Shown here: in pieces, positions 35,046 through 43,383 of the stretch
Position numbering within the stretch: the first letter of the stretch is position 1
How the letters are laid out: each line of letters begins with the position of its first letter
Assembly (NCBI GenBank): GCA_002427475.1
Contig: DIRG01000053.1
Coordinates: forward strand, 1 to 50,730
Direction of reading: 5' to 3'
Length of the DNA: 50,730 bases
Origin: Mageeibacillus sp. UBA5442
GTDB taxonomy: Bacteria > Bacillota > Clostridia > Saccharofermentanales > DTU023
Position numbers and translations under genes: made by a program
Notes under the pieces: model-generated
The model's input: only the letters and a program-made list of their open reading frames with translations
The model's database searches: none
What the model was told of the DNA's origin: nothing

Positions 35046-35924
35046 CTAGTCTACATCAGCTGTCGTTAAGAGTTTTTTGTAAGCTAGGGGTGACATCCCT
35101 TCCCTTTGCTTAAAGGAGGCTGAAAAATGTGCACTGCTTAAGAAGCCGCACAGAACAGCAGTCTTCTCAATGGAGGAATCAGTCTTCTCGAGGATTTCCC
35201 TAGCCTTGTTGTGGCGGCAATCCATAATGCAGCGATAAGGAGTTTTGCCGACATATTGCATAAACACCCTCTGTAAGTGCGCTGGGCTGAGGAAGACTGC
35301 TTCGCTAACATCCTTGACAGTAATGTTGCTACTATAGTTGCTCTCAATAAACCTCAGAGCTTCTTGTACGATAGCTCGAGAACCGCCCTGCTCTCCGTTA
35401 GCAATCTTCTGCTCCAGCTTGGCGGCCCGCAACAATAAAATCGCGATTTGATTCTCTAAACTTTCAAGCATAAGTCGATTGCTAGCTTCATAGTCTACGA
35501 TCTCAGAAATCAAGGCCTCTATAACATCCAACAGGTGATAACCATATGTGGTGTTCAGCTTTTTAAAAACTAAATCACCCACACCTCCGGTCAGCTTGTA
35601 GATTTGCTCCATATAATCCGGTTTGACACAGATAGTGATATATTTTGCGGGACTTGCTGCTTCGACAGGATGAACTAGGAGATCATCTCCGGGCGCCATG
35701 CAGATGAGACTGCCTTTCTTGAACTGATGCTTAACTGAGCGAATCGTAACAGGAGGCGGCGTTGTGAAGCAGATGACAAAGTGATACTCTTCGACAAACA
35801 GCGGTCGATTGACAACGAACTCTTCCGGGATAAAAACAGCCAGATGCTCGCTGATGATTGACTTTGTGTTGTTGTGAATATTTGCAGGTATCTTTTGTTC
35901 GAAATAATCGAAGTTCCTTCTCAC
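35046..35924 (-). CDS. AraC family transcriptional regulator
   Basis: A 292-residue protein starting with GTG after AAGGAGAACGTT. The C-terminal 100 residues hold two HTH units: ITVKDVSEAVFLSPAHLQRVFMQYVG and IEKTAVLCGFLSSAHFSASFKQREGMSPLAYKK. The N-terminal part is a cupin-like sensing domain (FEQKIPANIHNNTKS, FVVNRPLFVEEYHFVICF). It lies 38 bases after the last DUF62 gene on the same strand, so it is probably the last gene of that operon and may sense a ligand or product of it. Confidence 0.9.
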   Translation of the reverse strand: MRRNFDYFEQKIPANIHNNTKSIISEHLAVFIPEEFVVNRPLFVEEYHFVICFTTPPPVTIRSVKHQFKKGSLICMAPGDDLLVHPVEAASPAKYITICVKPDYMEQIYKLTGGVGDLVFKKLNTTYGYHLLDVIEALISEIVDYEASNRLMLESLENQIAILLLRAAKLEQKIANGEQGGSRAIVQEALRFIESNYSSNITVKDVSEAVFLSPAHLQRVFMQYVGKTPYRCIMDCRHNKAREILEKTDSSIEKTAVLCGFLSSAHFSASFKQREGMSPLAYKKLLTTADVD

Positions 35925-35962
35925 AACGTTCTCCTTAAAGACAAATATGTTTCTGCTACAGT

Positions 35963-36448
35963 TTAACCTTCTTTTGAAAAATATTGCGGCCCCAACTGCT
36001 CGAAACTCTTTTCACCTGCTGCCAAGAGAGCTGCACAGTAGGCAAGGTCTATGCCGTGAAGTATTTCGCTACCCTGTTCATCTGCATAAGTCGCCTTCAG
36101 TTCGCTTAAATCGCGCATCTCTTTAAGGCCGTGCTGTTCCTCCACATATTTAAGGCTTCCGTTGTCCGGCGTAAAAATGTAATAACCGTCCTCCGTTAAG
36201 GCGGCGCAGGGTCGAAAGCTCGTCCCCATAGACGGATCTACTACTGAGACAAAGGTTGTGCCTTCAGGCCAGTGTAAGAGCTGCGCGGCTAGATTTTGCC
36301 CCGCAGCCTTAACGTTAAACTGAGGCACATGATGCGTAAGATCGAACACCTTCAACTGGGCTTGCACACTCTTGACTACACCGTACATAGCAGCGGCACT
36401 ATTGCCATGACCGAAGTCTGACTGCAGTACAATACAAGCTGAACTCAT
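35963..36448 (-). CDS. DUF62-family protein, N-terminal domain only
   Basis: A 161-residue paralogue of the next four genes that stops after the N-terminal domain (it ends EQLGPQYFSKEG). Of the DUF62 catalytic Asp-Arg-His set, Asp71 (VVDPSMGT) and His131 (LHGID) are present, but position 78 is Phe with Arg shifted to 79. No space remains before the AraC gene for the C-terminal domain, which in the family completes the adenosine pocket of the neighbouring subunit. So it could act only with a partner's C-domain or be a decaying copy. Its ATG overlaps the preceding stop by four bases. Confidence 0.85.
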   Translation of the reverse strand: MSSACIVLQSDFGHGNSAAAMYGVVKSVQAQLKVFDLTHHVPQFNVKAAGQNLAAQLLHWPEGTTFVSVVDPSMGTSFRPCAALTEDGYYIFTPDNGSLKYVEEQHGLKEMRDLSELKATYADEQGSEILHGIDLAYCAALLAAGEKSFEQLGPQYFSKEG

Positions 36449-37293
36449 GCTTCCTCTTCCTTGACAATGTCGATTCTCCAGGCATCTCCGACGCCAATCG
36501 AATAATGATGAGCAAAGTTATTTTGGTTAATAGCCAATCCCATAAAACCGGTGCTGCTGTTATACATGATCTCCTCACCTACTTCGGTGAAACCGAAGGC
36601 GCGGTGATACAATACGCATTTATCAAATTTTGTCTGATTATTCCATGTAATTGTTGCTCTAACTACATCACCGTGGGCAATGCCTGTCTTTTCAAAATCT
36701 TCAATGCGGATATTGGTCTCGAGATTACCGAAAGTATCCATAATGTCAGTAATATAGCCATGCGCTTGGTTTTGACTTACATCGGCACAGGGAATGTCAA
36801 AGGTAACAATATCTGACACGGGATAGGCAGGACCGACCTCTTCATATGTGATGACGCCGGCGGCCAAACGTGCCGCGCAGTATGCGAATAAATCTCGACC
36901 GTGAAAAATACTCGTCTTTTCCGTTCCTTTATAGCGATTTGTCTGCTCATCAATTTCTCTGATTTCATCGATGCCGAACTCATGCAGCAAATGCGTCAGG
37001 CTACCATTGTCGGGGGTGACAATGTAATAGCCATTCGATGTTTTGGCAATACTTGCTTTCCTCTCAGTACCGACACCGGGATCAACTACTGAAACAAATA
37101 TTGTCCCCTGAGGCCAAAACGGCATTACTCCACGCAAAGAGGACGAGGCTTTCTGAACATTAAACTGCGGGATTGTGTGTGTGATTTCGTATACGTCCAG
37201 CGACAAATCTACTTGCTTGCAGACTCCAAACATTGCTCCGCCGCCACCGACACCAAAGTCAGTTTGCATGACAACACAGGGCTTCATCTCCAT
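36445..37293 (-). CDS. DUF62 SAM hydroxide adenosyltransferase-like protein (intact triad)
   Basis: I take the ATG at 37293 (MEMKPCVVMQ), since AAGGAG lies nine bases upstream; the frame is open to 37323. The 283-residue protein has both domains. The family's catalytic set is complete: Asp71 and Arg78 in VVDPGVGTER, His131 in FHGRD. The C-domain has FGNLETNI and NSSTGFMGLAINQ. The family converts SAM plus water to adenosine and methionine; fluorinase and chlorinase are relatives in which the Asp is replaced. It is the fourth of five tandem paralogues behind the ECF genes. Confidence 0.9.
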   Translation of the reverse strand: MEMKPCVVMQTDFGVGGGGAMFGVCKQVDLSLDVYEITHTIPQFNVQKASSSLRGVMPFWPQGTIFVSVVDPGVGTERKASIAKTSNGYYIVTPDNGSLTHLLHEFGIDEIREIDEQTNRYKGTEKTSIFHGRDLFAYCAARLAAGVITYEEVGPAYPVSDIVTFDIPCADVSQNQAHGYITDIMDTFGNLETNIRIEDFEKTGIAHGDVVRATITWNNQTKFDKCVLYHRAFGFTEVGEEIMYNSSTGFMGLAINQNNFAHHYSIGVGDAWRIDIVKEEEA

Positions 37294-37319
37294 ATCTATG
37301 CACTCCTTCATATTTCTTC

Positions 37320-38174
37320 TCATTTTTCTATAAGCACTTTATATTCGCAGGCACTGTGGCCTTTTTCACTAATATCCTGAAGATACTTGGCTACAAAACT
37401 CCTCTGATTAAGCCCGAAGCCTAAGTACTCACTGGTACTGCCATTAAATAAAATCGGCTCACCTATATCTACAAAACCGAAAGAACGGTGATAAAGCACT
37501 GTTTCATCGAAGATAATTTCCTCTTCTCTTCTTATGCGCAGGCGCACTCGGTCTCCTTCTTTGATACCTATACTCATAAACTCTGCGACGGTAATGTTGA
37601 AACTCACATTGCCAAAATGCTCTGAAGCATCGAGAATACAGCCTTCAGCTCTACCCTGTGATAAAGTCGCTCGTTTAAACTCGTAGAGGACACAGTCGGA
37701 AACTGCGTACTGCGGCCCGACCTCTTCGTAGGAAATCTGGCCGGAAGCTAGTTTAGCAGCGCAATAAGCGTAGACATCGCGACCATGAAAGGTATTCTTA
37801 TGCTCGCTACCCGGCAGCCTGTTAGTGCTCTCATCGATTTCCCGCACTTCGTCTATGTCTTCTATGAGTGCCGTCAGGCTTCCGTTGTCCGGAGTTACCA
37901 CATAAGAACCGTTCTTAAGTAAAGCAACAGCAGAACGACGCTTGGTCCCTACCCCTGGATCTACGACAGAGACAAAAACCGTAGCCGCAGGCCAATAAGG
38001 GATTGTTGCCCGCAGCAATTCTGAAGCCTGCCTTACGTCATATTGACGAACGTTGTGATTCAAGTCGAACACTCCCAGGGATCGATCAACTAGCTTAATA
38101 ACGCCGTACATAGCGGCTACGTAACCGGTAGAAAGACTGAAGTCTGTCTGTAAGACGATAAAGGGTTTACTCAT
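37320..38174 (-). CDS. DUF62 SAM hydroxide adenosyltransferase-like protein (intact triad)
   Basis: A 284-residue two-domain DUF62 protein. Asp72 and Arg79 (VVDPGVGTKR) and His130 (TFHGRD) are conserved, with DNGSLT and the C-domain motifs FGNVSFNI and NGSTSEYLGFGLNQ. The start overlaps the preceding gene by eight bases, indicating translational coupling. It differs much from its neighbours outside motifs, so the array is not a recent duplication. Probable product: adenosine plus methionine from SAM, as in the family. Confidence 0.9.
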   Translation of the reverse strand: MSKPFIVLQTDFSLSTGYVAAMYGVIKLVDRSLGVFDLNHNVRQYDVRQASELLRATIPYWPAATVFVSVVDPGVGTKRRSAVALLKNGSYVVTPDNGSLTALIEDIDEVREIDESTNRLPGSEHKNTFHGRDVYAYCAAKLASGQISYEEVGPQYAVSDCVLYEFKRATLSQGRAEGCILDASEHFGNVSFNITVAEFMSIGIKEGDRVRLRIRREEEIIFDETVLYHRSFGFVDIGEPILFNGSTSEYLGFGLNQRSFVAKYLQDISEKGHSACEYKVLIEK

Positions 38175-39003
38175 CTAGCTCTCTCCTCTTTTTGATTGAA
38201 ATATTGTACTCACTATAATCGGCGGTTTCGCTCGTTATCTCAGGCAAGTATTTAGCGATAAAATTGTCTTGATTAAGAGCAATGCCCATATAGCCGCTGC
38301 TACCGTTAAAGAGAACAGCTTGTCCCTTTGCCACGTGGCCGAAAGAATCCTCATAAGTCATTGCAGCATCAAAGAGAATAGCGTCATTCCGCGACAACTC
38401 TACTTGCACGGTCTCTCCCTTTGTAAAGCCTGTCTCCTCAAAGTCGTCAGTAGAAATGTTGAGCGTAATGTTGCCGAAATTGGGCAGTATCATAGCGATG
38501 GCACCACATGCTTCTCCGGGCTTAATTTCAACTGCTGCATCTTTGTAATTAACTAGATTCTGCGGCTCTACGAGCTGCCCGAGATCAGCCAGCATCGTCC
38601 CTCTATTGGCTAAGCCGGCAGCGAAATGAGCATAAGCCGCCAGCTCAGTATCAAAATCGGAGAGGTCGAGACGCACAGCCTGTGAGATTCCGAAAGTTTT
38701 CTGCACCAAAGTCAGGCTGCCATTGTCAGGCGTCAGGACGTATCTCCCATTGCTAGTCAGTACTGCGACTGCCCCGCTAGAATCAGACTGCCCAACCATA
38801 GAAACAAAGACTGTCTCCTCAGGCCAAAACGGCAATACAGAGTAAAGCATTGCAGAGGCATCGCGAACGGCAGCTTTCTTAAAACAGTGCTGAACTGAGT
38901 AGACGTCAAGCTCACAATCTGCACGCATTAGCTCTCCGGTCAAAGCAGCAGCCTTTCCGTTTTCTAGTCCAAAGTCCGTTTGCAAGACAACGGGTGCCCT
39001 CAT
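38167..39003 (-). CDS. DUF62-family paralogue with the catalytic residues lost
   Basis: A 279-residue full-length DUF62 protein starting at 39003 (MRAPVVLQTDFG), one base after the previous stop; a frame from 39051 overlaps that gene. It keeps the fold motifs TDFG, TPDNGSLT, FGNITLNI and NGSSGYMGIALNQ. But the VDPGVGTxR segment is replaced by VGQSDSSGA (Gly71 for Asp, Ala78 for Arg), and the FHGRD segment is gone (DTELAAYAH). It is thus probably a non-catalytic partner that could offer its C-domain to another subunit. The frame is undamaged, which argues for a kept role. Confidence 0.9.
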   Translation of the reverse strand: MRAPVVLQTDFGLENGKAAALTGELMRADCELDVYSVQHCFKKAAVRDASAMLYSVLPFWPEETVFVSMVGQSDSSGAVAVLTSNGRYVLTPDNGSLTLVQKTFGISQAVRLDLSDFDTELAAYAHFAAGLANRGTMLADLGQLVEPQNLVNYKDAAVEIKPGEACGAIAMILPNFGNITLNISTDDFEETGFTKGETVQVELSRNDAILFDAAMTYEDSFGHVAKGQAVLFNGSSGYMGIALNQDNFIAKYLPEITSETADYSEYNISIKKRRELDE

Positions 39004-39004
39004 C

Positions 39005-39859
39005 TTACTCACTCTCGCTTTTGCTAATCTCCACCAGCCACTCCGGACCATAGCCCAGCTGATAGTCTGTCACGAGGTTACCTTGATTAATCGCCAGCAT
39101 AGCAGTTGCAGTCTCTGAACTAAGAAGTACCTTGTCGCCAACGGGAACAAAACTAAAGCTAGGCTCATGTGCCAATTCTTCATCAAGAATGACCTGATCA
39201 AGATGTTTGATTTTCACTTTGACGCGATCACCATAATGGATGCCGTTATCCGCCAAGTAAGTAAAAGGTATGTTAGTGCCCACAAGGCCAAAATGATTAG
39301 TAGCTTCATTAATCATGCCGCTTAGCACATTGTCCTTGACTGCGGGCTTGACATAGGAAGCCATTACAATGTCTTCAACTGGATAGGCAGAACCGACTTC
39401 TTCAAAAGTAATCACTCCGGCAGCCAGACGCGCCGCACAATAAGCATAGACATCACGGCCATGGAAGATATGGATGTGTCTTGTTTCAGGATAACGGTTG
39501 ATGCTCTCATCAATGATGCGAACCTCTTCAATACCAATTTGTTCTTTGACATAAGTAAGTGTTCCATTATCGGGCGTTACAACATAACTGCCGTTTGAAA
39601 GTTTCGCCACACAAGATCTGCGCTCCGAACCGACTCCCGGATCGACGACAGAAACAAAGACCGTGCCTGTCGGCCAGAAGGGTATGGCATAGATCAAGGC
39701 ATCAGATGCTGCCAAGACATCAAACTTCGGTATGGCATAAGTCGCATCAAAGACGTCCAGCTCGTCGCTGACGATACGACACACCCCATACATAGTGCAA
39801 ACAGAAATATTGTCTGTACCGAAATCTGTCTGCATAACCACTGCTGCTTTTTTACTCAT
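39005..39859 (-). CDS. DUF62 SAM hydroxide adenosyltransferase-like protein (intact triad, altered C-domain)
   Basis: The start at 39859 (MSKKAAVVMQ) has AAAGGATATTT before it; the open frame reaches 39895. The 284-residue protein has Asp73 and Arg80 (VVDPGVGSER) and His133 (FHGRD). In its C-domain, the family's FGN-x-x-T/S-N-I is FGLVGTNI, and the usual NSS/NGS-G segment is LSSETATAML. So catalytic N-domain residues are kept while its own adenosine-pocket residues have changed. It is the first of the five paralogues, 23 bases after ecfT. Confidence 0.9.
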   Translation of the reverse strand: MSKKAAVVMQTDFGTDNISVCTMYGVCRIVSDELDVFDATYAIPKFDVLAASDALIYAIPFWPTGTVFVSVVDPGVGSERRSCVAKLSNGSYVVTPDNGTLTYVKEQIGIEEVRIIDESINRYPETRHIHIFHGRDVYAYCAARLAAGVITFEEVGSAYPVEDIVMASYVKPAVKDNVLSGMINEATNHFGLVGTNIPFTYLADNGIHYGDRVKVKIKHLDQVILDEELAHEPSFSFVPVGDKVLLSSETATAMLAINQGNLVTDYQLGYGPEWLVEISKSESE

Positions 39860-39882
39860 AAATATCCTTTCGCTGCTAGTTT

Positions 39883-40800
39883 TTATCTGAACCACTCCAT
39901 AAAGAACAGAGTGTCAAAAATATTAGTCTTCGTTATGTTTTCCACTTCTACGAAGGGAGCCCAAATGGTCACCGGGTAGGGATTGATTATCTTTGTATAG
40001 ATGATGTAAAAAACGATAAGTCCGGCAAAGACAAGACCTGCTTTGCGCAAAACCTTATCCAATTTAGTCAGTTCGTGTTCTGCAAACCAAGTGCGCTTTT
40101 TCAGCTTGCCGAAGCTACGTAAATCCATGGCGTTAGCAATCATCTCCACTCGGTCGAATGAGGACAAAATCAAAGGCACCAGGATTAAGCCCGTTTGTTT
40201 TAATCGTTCGCGCAGCGGAGCTTTCTTGCTCATTTCAACGCCGCGCATCTGCATACTGTTGCGTATGGCCATGAAACGGCGGGCAATGTCAGGAATTGTG
40301 CGATACGCAAGCGAAACAATGATGCAGATTCTATAAGGTAGCTTGACAAAGTTAAGACCCGCTGCAAACTCAGAAGGTGTTGTTGCCAAGACGAAAGCGA
40401 TCACGACAGTGAAGGATGCTATCCGCTTAAGGAACGTAACAAACACATACCAGAGCCACTCTTGAGTGATATAAAGCCTGTCCGTAAACTGCCACAAAAC
40501 AGTGTGAGAACCCACATGTGTCAGGCCGGCATCGGGCGAGAAGAAAAAGAGCATAATATTGCCGATAATGCCGACGGTGAAAAACATGAAGCCAAATAGG
40601 AACAGCAGTGGCTTGTAGTTTGGCCTCATTGAAATAATGGCCGCCAAGGGAAAGACCATTAAAGGGATGATAATGCGAATATCGAAGGTCGCTATAATAG
40701 CGAGAGTAAAAAGCAGGAAAAGAACTACTTTTGTTCCTCCGGTAAGCTTATGTACCGGAGTGGAGCCGGGAATGAAATTAATTACAAATTTATTATTCAT
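39883..40800 (-). CDS. ECF transporter T component (EcfT)
   Basis: A 305-residue membrane protein of the CbiQ/EcfT family, with several helices in the N-terminal half and a cytoplasmic coupling region. The two short coupling motifs appear as MQMRGVEM and AMDLRSFG (Ala/Met-x-Arg-Gly/Ser), which dock on the two ATPase domains. It has a final membrane helix near residues 255-275. It starts in a four-base overlap with the ATPase gene, with GAGGAGGCT upstream. It links the ATPase and the S component. Confidence 0.92.
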   Translation of the reverse strand: MNNKFVINFIPGSTPVHKLTGGTKVVLFLLFTLAIIATFDIRIIIPLMVFPLAAIISMRPNYKPLLFLFGFMFFTVGIIGNIMLFFFSPDAGLTHVGSHTVLWQFTDRLYITQEWLWYVFVTFLKRIASFTVVIAFVLATTPSEFAAGLNFVKLPYRICIIVSLAYRTIPDIARRFMAIRNSMQMRGVEMSKKAPLRERLKQTGLILVPLILSSFDRVEMIANAMDLRSFGKLKKRTWFAEHELTKLDKVLRKAGLVFAGLIVFYIIYTKIINPYPVTIWAPFVEVENITKTNIFDTLFFMEWFR

Positions 40801-42500
40801 TGTCTCAGCCTCCTCTCATTCGCAATGAAGCCCGAAACAACTGTTTCCGCCTGAAGTCCAATCTGTGCTGCCAGTGAATAAAGTGAGGGCTTAATCAAAT
40901 TAGCCTGTTCAATAACGGAATCGTCCGAGAAAATCTTAAACACCTCTTCGTCAGCAATAAGTTGGCCGTCAGAAAATACAACACAGCGTTCAGTGTGCTC
41001 TAAAGCTAAGTACATATCATGTGTTATCAAAACGATTGTCTTGCCGTGTTCTTTGTTCAAGACATCGACAAATTGCATAATCTCTGTATAGTTACGATAG
41101 TCCTGCCCTGCCGTCGGTTCATCCATAATAATGACATCAGGCATTAAGACTAAAATAGATGCTACGGTAATCCTTTTCTTTTGCCCGTAGCTGACAGCAT
41201 CCACCGGCCAATTGCGCATAGGATATAGATTACAAGCATTTAAAGCCGCAGTGGCTCGCTCCTGTATCTCGGAGGTAGGAAGATCACGCAGAGTCAAAGC
41301 CAGCTCGACTTCGTCTTTTGTATTGTCTTTGATTATCATCTGATTCGGGTTTTGCATTACATACCCGATTCGCTCACCTATCTCACGGATAGACAGATCA
41401 GAACAATCCTCCTCGTTAATATGAATCTTGCCTTCATTAGGCCTGATCACACCACAGATCAGCTTAGCTAAAGTTGACTTTCCCGCTCCGTTCTTACCCA
41501 CAATTGAAATGCGCTCGCCTTTTTCAATAGTTAAAGAAACATCTTCTAGGACGTTTTCTTTTTCGTAAGCGAAATCAACATTCTCCACGCTCAAAATCTC
41601 AGAAGATTGAGTTCTTTCTGTTTTCCGTTGAATCTTGGAGAAAAACGCTCTTAACTGATCCTTCTGCTTCTCTGATAGATGAAGCTCTGAAACATCATCC
41701 AGTATTTGTCCCGGTTCAAACTCACAGCCTGCACGCTTCATTGCAGTAATATACAAGGGTTCCCGAATACCATATTTCTCTAAAAGGTCGGTACGAAGCA
41801 ATTCATCCGGCTCCATATCCGCAACAATTCTGCCCTCATCCATCAGGATGATACGATCAAGATTACAGTGCAAAACATCTTCTAGACGATGCTCGATGAT
41901 TAAGATGGTTCGTTTTCCTTCTTGATTTAAATTATCAATGAGCTCTACAGCAGACTTACTTGTTCTTGGATCTAAGGCAGCTAGCGGTTCGTCAAAGATC
42001 ATGATATTGACATCATTGCCTAAGACACCCGCTATCGCCACCTTTTGCTTTTGGCCGCCCGACAAGTCGAACGGCACAGCTTTTATGAAATCAGCCATGC
42101 CGACAGTTGCAGCGTGCTCTTGCACGAGGGGTAACATTTCTTCTCTGGGCATGGCGATGTTTTCCATAGCAAAGGCTATATCCTCTCCCACGGAAAGACC
42201 TACAAATTGTGCGTCGCTATCCTGCAACACTGTACCTACATTTTGACTCAATTCAAAAATTGACAGTTCCTGTGTATCTTGTCCTTTGACACGTACACTT
42301 CCAGTGATAGTACCTTCGTACGAGAAAGGGATCAGCCCGTTGATGCAGTTTGCAAGAGTAGACTTGCCACTCCCTGAGCCGCCCAAAATCAAAACCTTTT
42401 CACCGGTAGCTATTTGCAAATTAATGTCATAAAGAGTGGGTTTTTGCTGTGATTTATATTGAAACCCAAAATTTACAAACTCAATTACTGCGTTATCCAA
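40797..42500 (-). CDS. ECF transporter ATPase, two fused ATPase domains
   Basis: A fused EcfA-A' protein of about 567 residues. Domain 1 has GGSGSGKST, LSGGQKQKV and IMIFDEPLAALD; domain 2 has GKNGAGKST, VSYGQKKRI and VIIMDEPTAGQD. The second signature is atypical (VSYGQ). The frame is open to 42521, but no ATG starts it; GGGGAGGG lies a few bases before TTG codons at 42503 and 42500, and I pick 42500. It energises import by the adjoining T and S components. The type is YkoD-like. Confidence 0.9.
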   Translation of the reverse strand: MDNAVIEFVNFGFQYKSQQKPTLYDINLQIATGEKVLILGGSGSGKSTLANCINGLIPFSYEGTITGSVRVKGQDTQELSIFELSQNVGTVLQDSDAQFVGLSVGEDIAFAMENIAMPREEMLPLVQEHAATVGMADFIKAVPFDLSGGQKQKVAIAGVLGNDVNIMIFDEPLAALDPRTSKSAVELIDNLNQEGKRTILIIEHRLEDVLHCNLDRIILMDEGRIVADMEPDELLRTDLLEKYGIREPLYITAMKRAGCEFEPGQILDDVSELHLSEKQKDQLRAFFSKIQRKTERTQSSEILSVENVDFAYEKENVLEDVSLTIEKGERISIVGKNGAGKSTLAKLICGVIRPNEGKIHINEEDCSDLSIREIGERIGYVMQNPNQMIIKDNTKDEVELALTLRDLPTSEIQERATAALNACNLYPMRNWPVDAVSYGQKKRITVASILVLMPDVIIMDEPTAGQDYRNYTEIMQFVDVLNKEHGKTIVLITHDMYLALEHTERCVVFSDGQLIADEEVFKIFSDDSVIEQANLIKPSLYSLAAQIGLQAETVVSGFIANERRLRQ

Positions 42501-42570
42501 CAAAACCCTCCCCTTATGCAATAGGACATAATAGAAACTATCATTACTGCCTCTGTCTATTCAATCTTAC

Positions 42571-43164
42571 TTAGTATTCTTCACTCATATCTTCAGTTAA
42601 ATTAGTCTTCGCAGCGTAACGCTTCGCTAAGAGCAAGAGTAGCGGAATGCCAACGACAATCAGAACCAGCGAGTTGCCGGCTGATGCGAAGAGTGCCTGT
42701 AGCAAGGTCACATTCAGGTCAGCTGCATAGAAAAAGTGCGAGAGAACCGGAGTAAGCAGTCCGAAAGCCACCACGTTTCCAACTACACAGAGCACTGAAT
42801 AAATAACAGCCTGTTTAACAGTGAAAATACCTTCTTTGATGCGAACACCGTAAAGTGGCAAAAGAGCCACGAAAAATGCCATCACACCATTTCCTATAGA
42901 CCAATCAAACCACATACCCCAGCCACCGATCAAATCGGCCAAGACATTACCGACGGCACAACTTACCACGGCCGGAAGTGTGCCAAAGAGTCCACCCACA
43001 ATAACCGGAACGATCATTGCTGCTGAAAGTTGGGTATTAGAGAAAATCGGTATGCCACCATATACCATTAGAACTCCATATAGAGCTGCACCTATAGCGA
43101 CTGCGACGATTGTTTTGGTGTTCCATTCACCGACAATCAGTTTTGATTTTTTTTCCTTTGTCAT
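42571..43164 (-). CDS. ECF transporter S component, UPF0397-like
   Basis: A 197-residue membrane protein with five to six helices. It matches the UPF0397 pattern: KTIVAVAIGAALYGVLMVYGGIP, the loop LADLIGGWGMWFDWSIGNGV, and the late VLSHFFYAADLNVTLLQAL segment. The S component sets the substrate of the ECF importer; the substrate of UPF0397 proteins is not known to me. It is first in the operon that encodes the ATPase, T component and five DUF62 proteins, so a link to S-adenosyl compounds or their products is the natural guess. AAAGGAGACAACA precedes the ATG. Confidence 0.85.
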   Translation of the reverse strand: MTKEKKSKLIVGEWNTKTIVAVAIGAALYGVLMVYGGIPIFSNTQLSAAMIVPVIVGGLFGTLPAVVSCAVGNVLADLIGGWGMWFDWSIGNGVMAFFVALLPLYGVRIKEGIFTVKQAVIYSVLCVVGNVVAFGLLTPVLSHFFYAADLNVTLLQALFASAGNSLVLIVVGIPLLLLLAKRYAAKTNLTEDMSEEY

Positions 43165-43181
43165 TGTTGTCTCCTTTTAAC

Positions 43182-43325
43182 TTGTTTTACACCTGATGCC
43201 TATTTGTATAAAAATACCCCTTTTGTCTGCAAATCCTTTCGTCATTTAACTTGTTCACAAACTTGTTCAAAGCATAGCAATTAGTACTAAGTCTGTCAAC
43301 GTACGTCTGATCAACTTGTGAACAT
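43182..43325. promoter_or_regulatory. Promoter and GntR operator-like sites between the ECF/DUF62 operon and its regulator
   Basis: On the minus strand TTGACA (43294-43299) and TATGCT (43271-43276) with a 17-base spacer form the operon promoter. TTGT-centred sites lie at 43251-43260 (TTGTTCACAA), 43263-43272 (TTGTTCAAAG), 43316-43325 (TTGTGAACAT) and more weakly at 43182-43191. The first is a near-palindrome with TTGT/ACAA arms, like sites of GntR/HutC regulators. Two lie on or just after the -10 box, where bound repressor would block transcription; the third lies near the start of the divergent gntR gene. This is a prediction. Confidence 0.72.
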
Positions 43326-43383
43326 TAACGTGTACTGCTATGATGACAGTAGTTTAAGCCCAAATGTTCGGAGTTATCTACTT

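Noticed and set aside
35963..39859. Fluorinase or chlorinase activity for the DUF62 paralogues
   Set aside because: The three intact copies keep the Asp-Arg-His set of hydroxide adenosyltransferases, whereas halogenases replace the Asp; so halogenase is not the first reading, though not excluded for the aberrant copies.
43318..43383. Longer N-terminus of the GntR regulator from GTG 43318
   Set aside because: No ribosome site, and the extra residues lie over an operator-like site; the ATG at 43384 fits the family start better.
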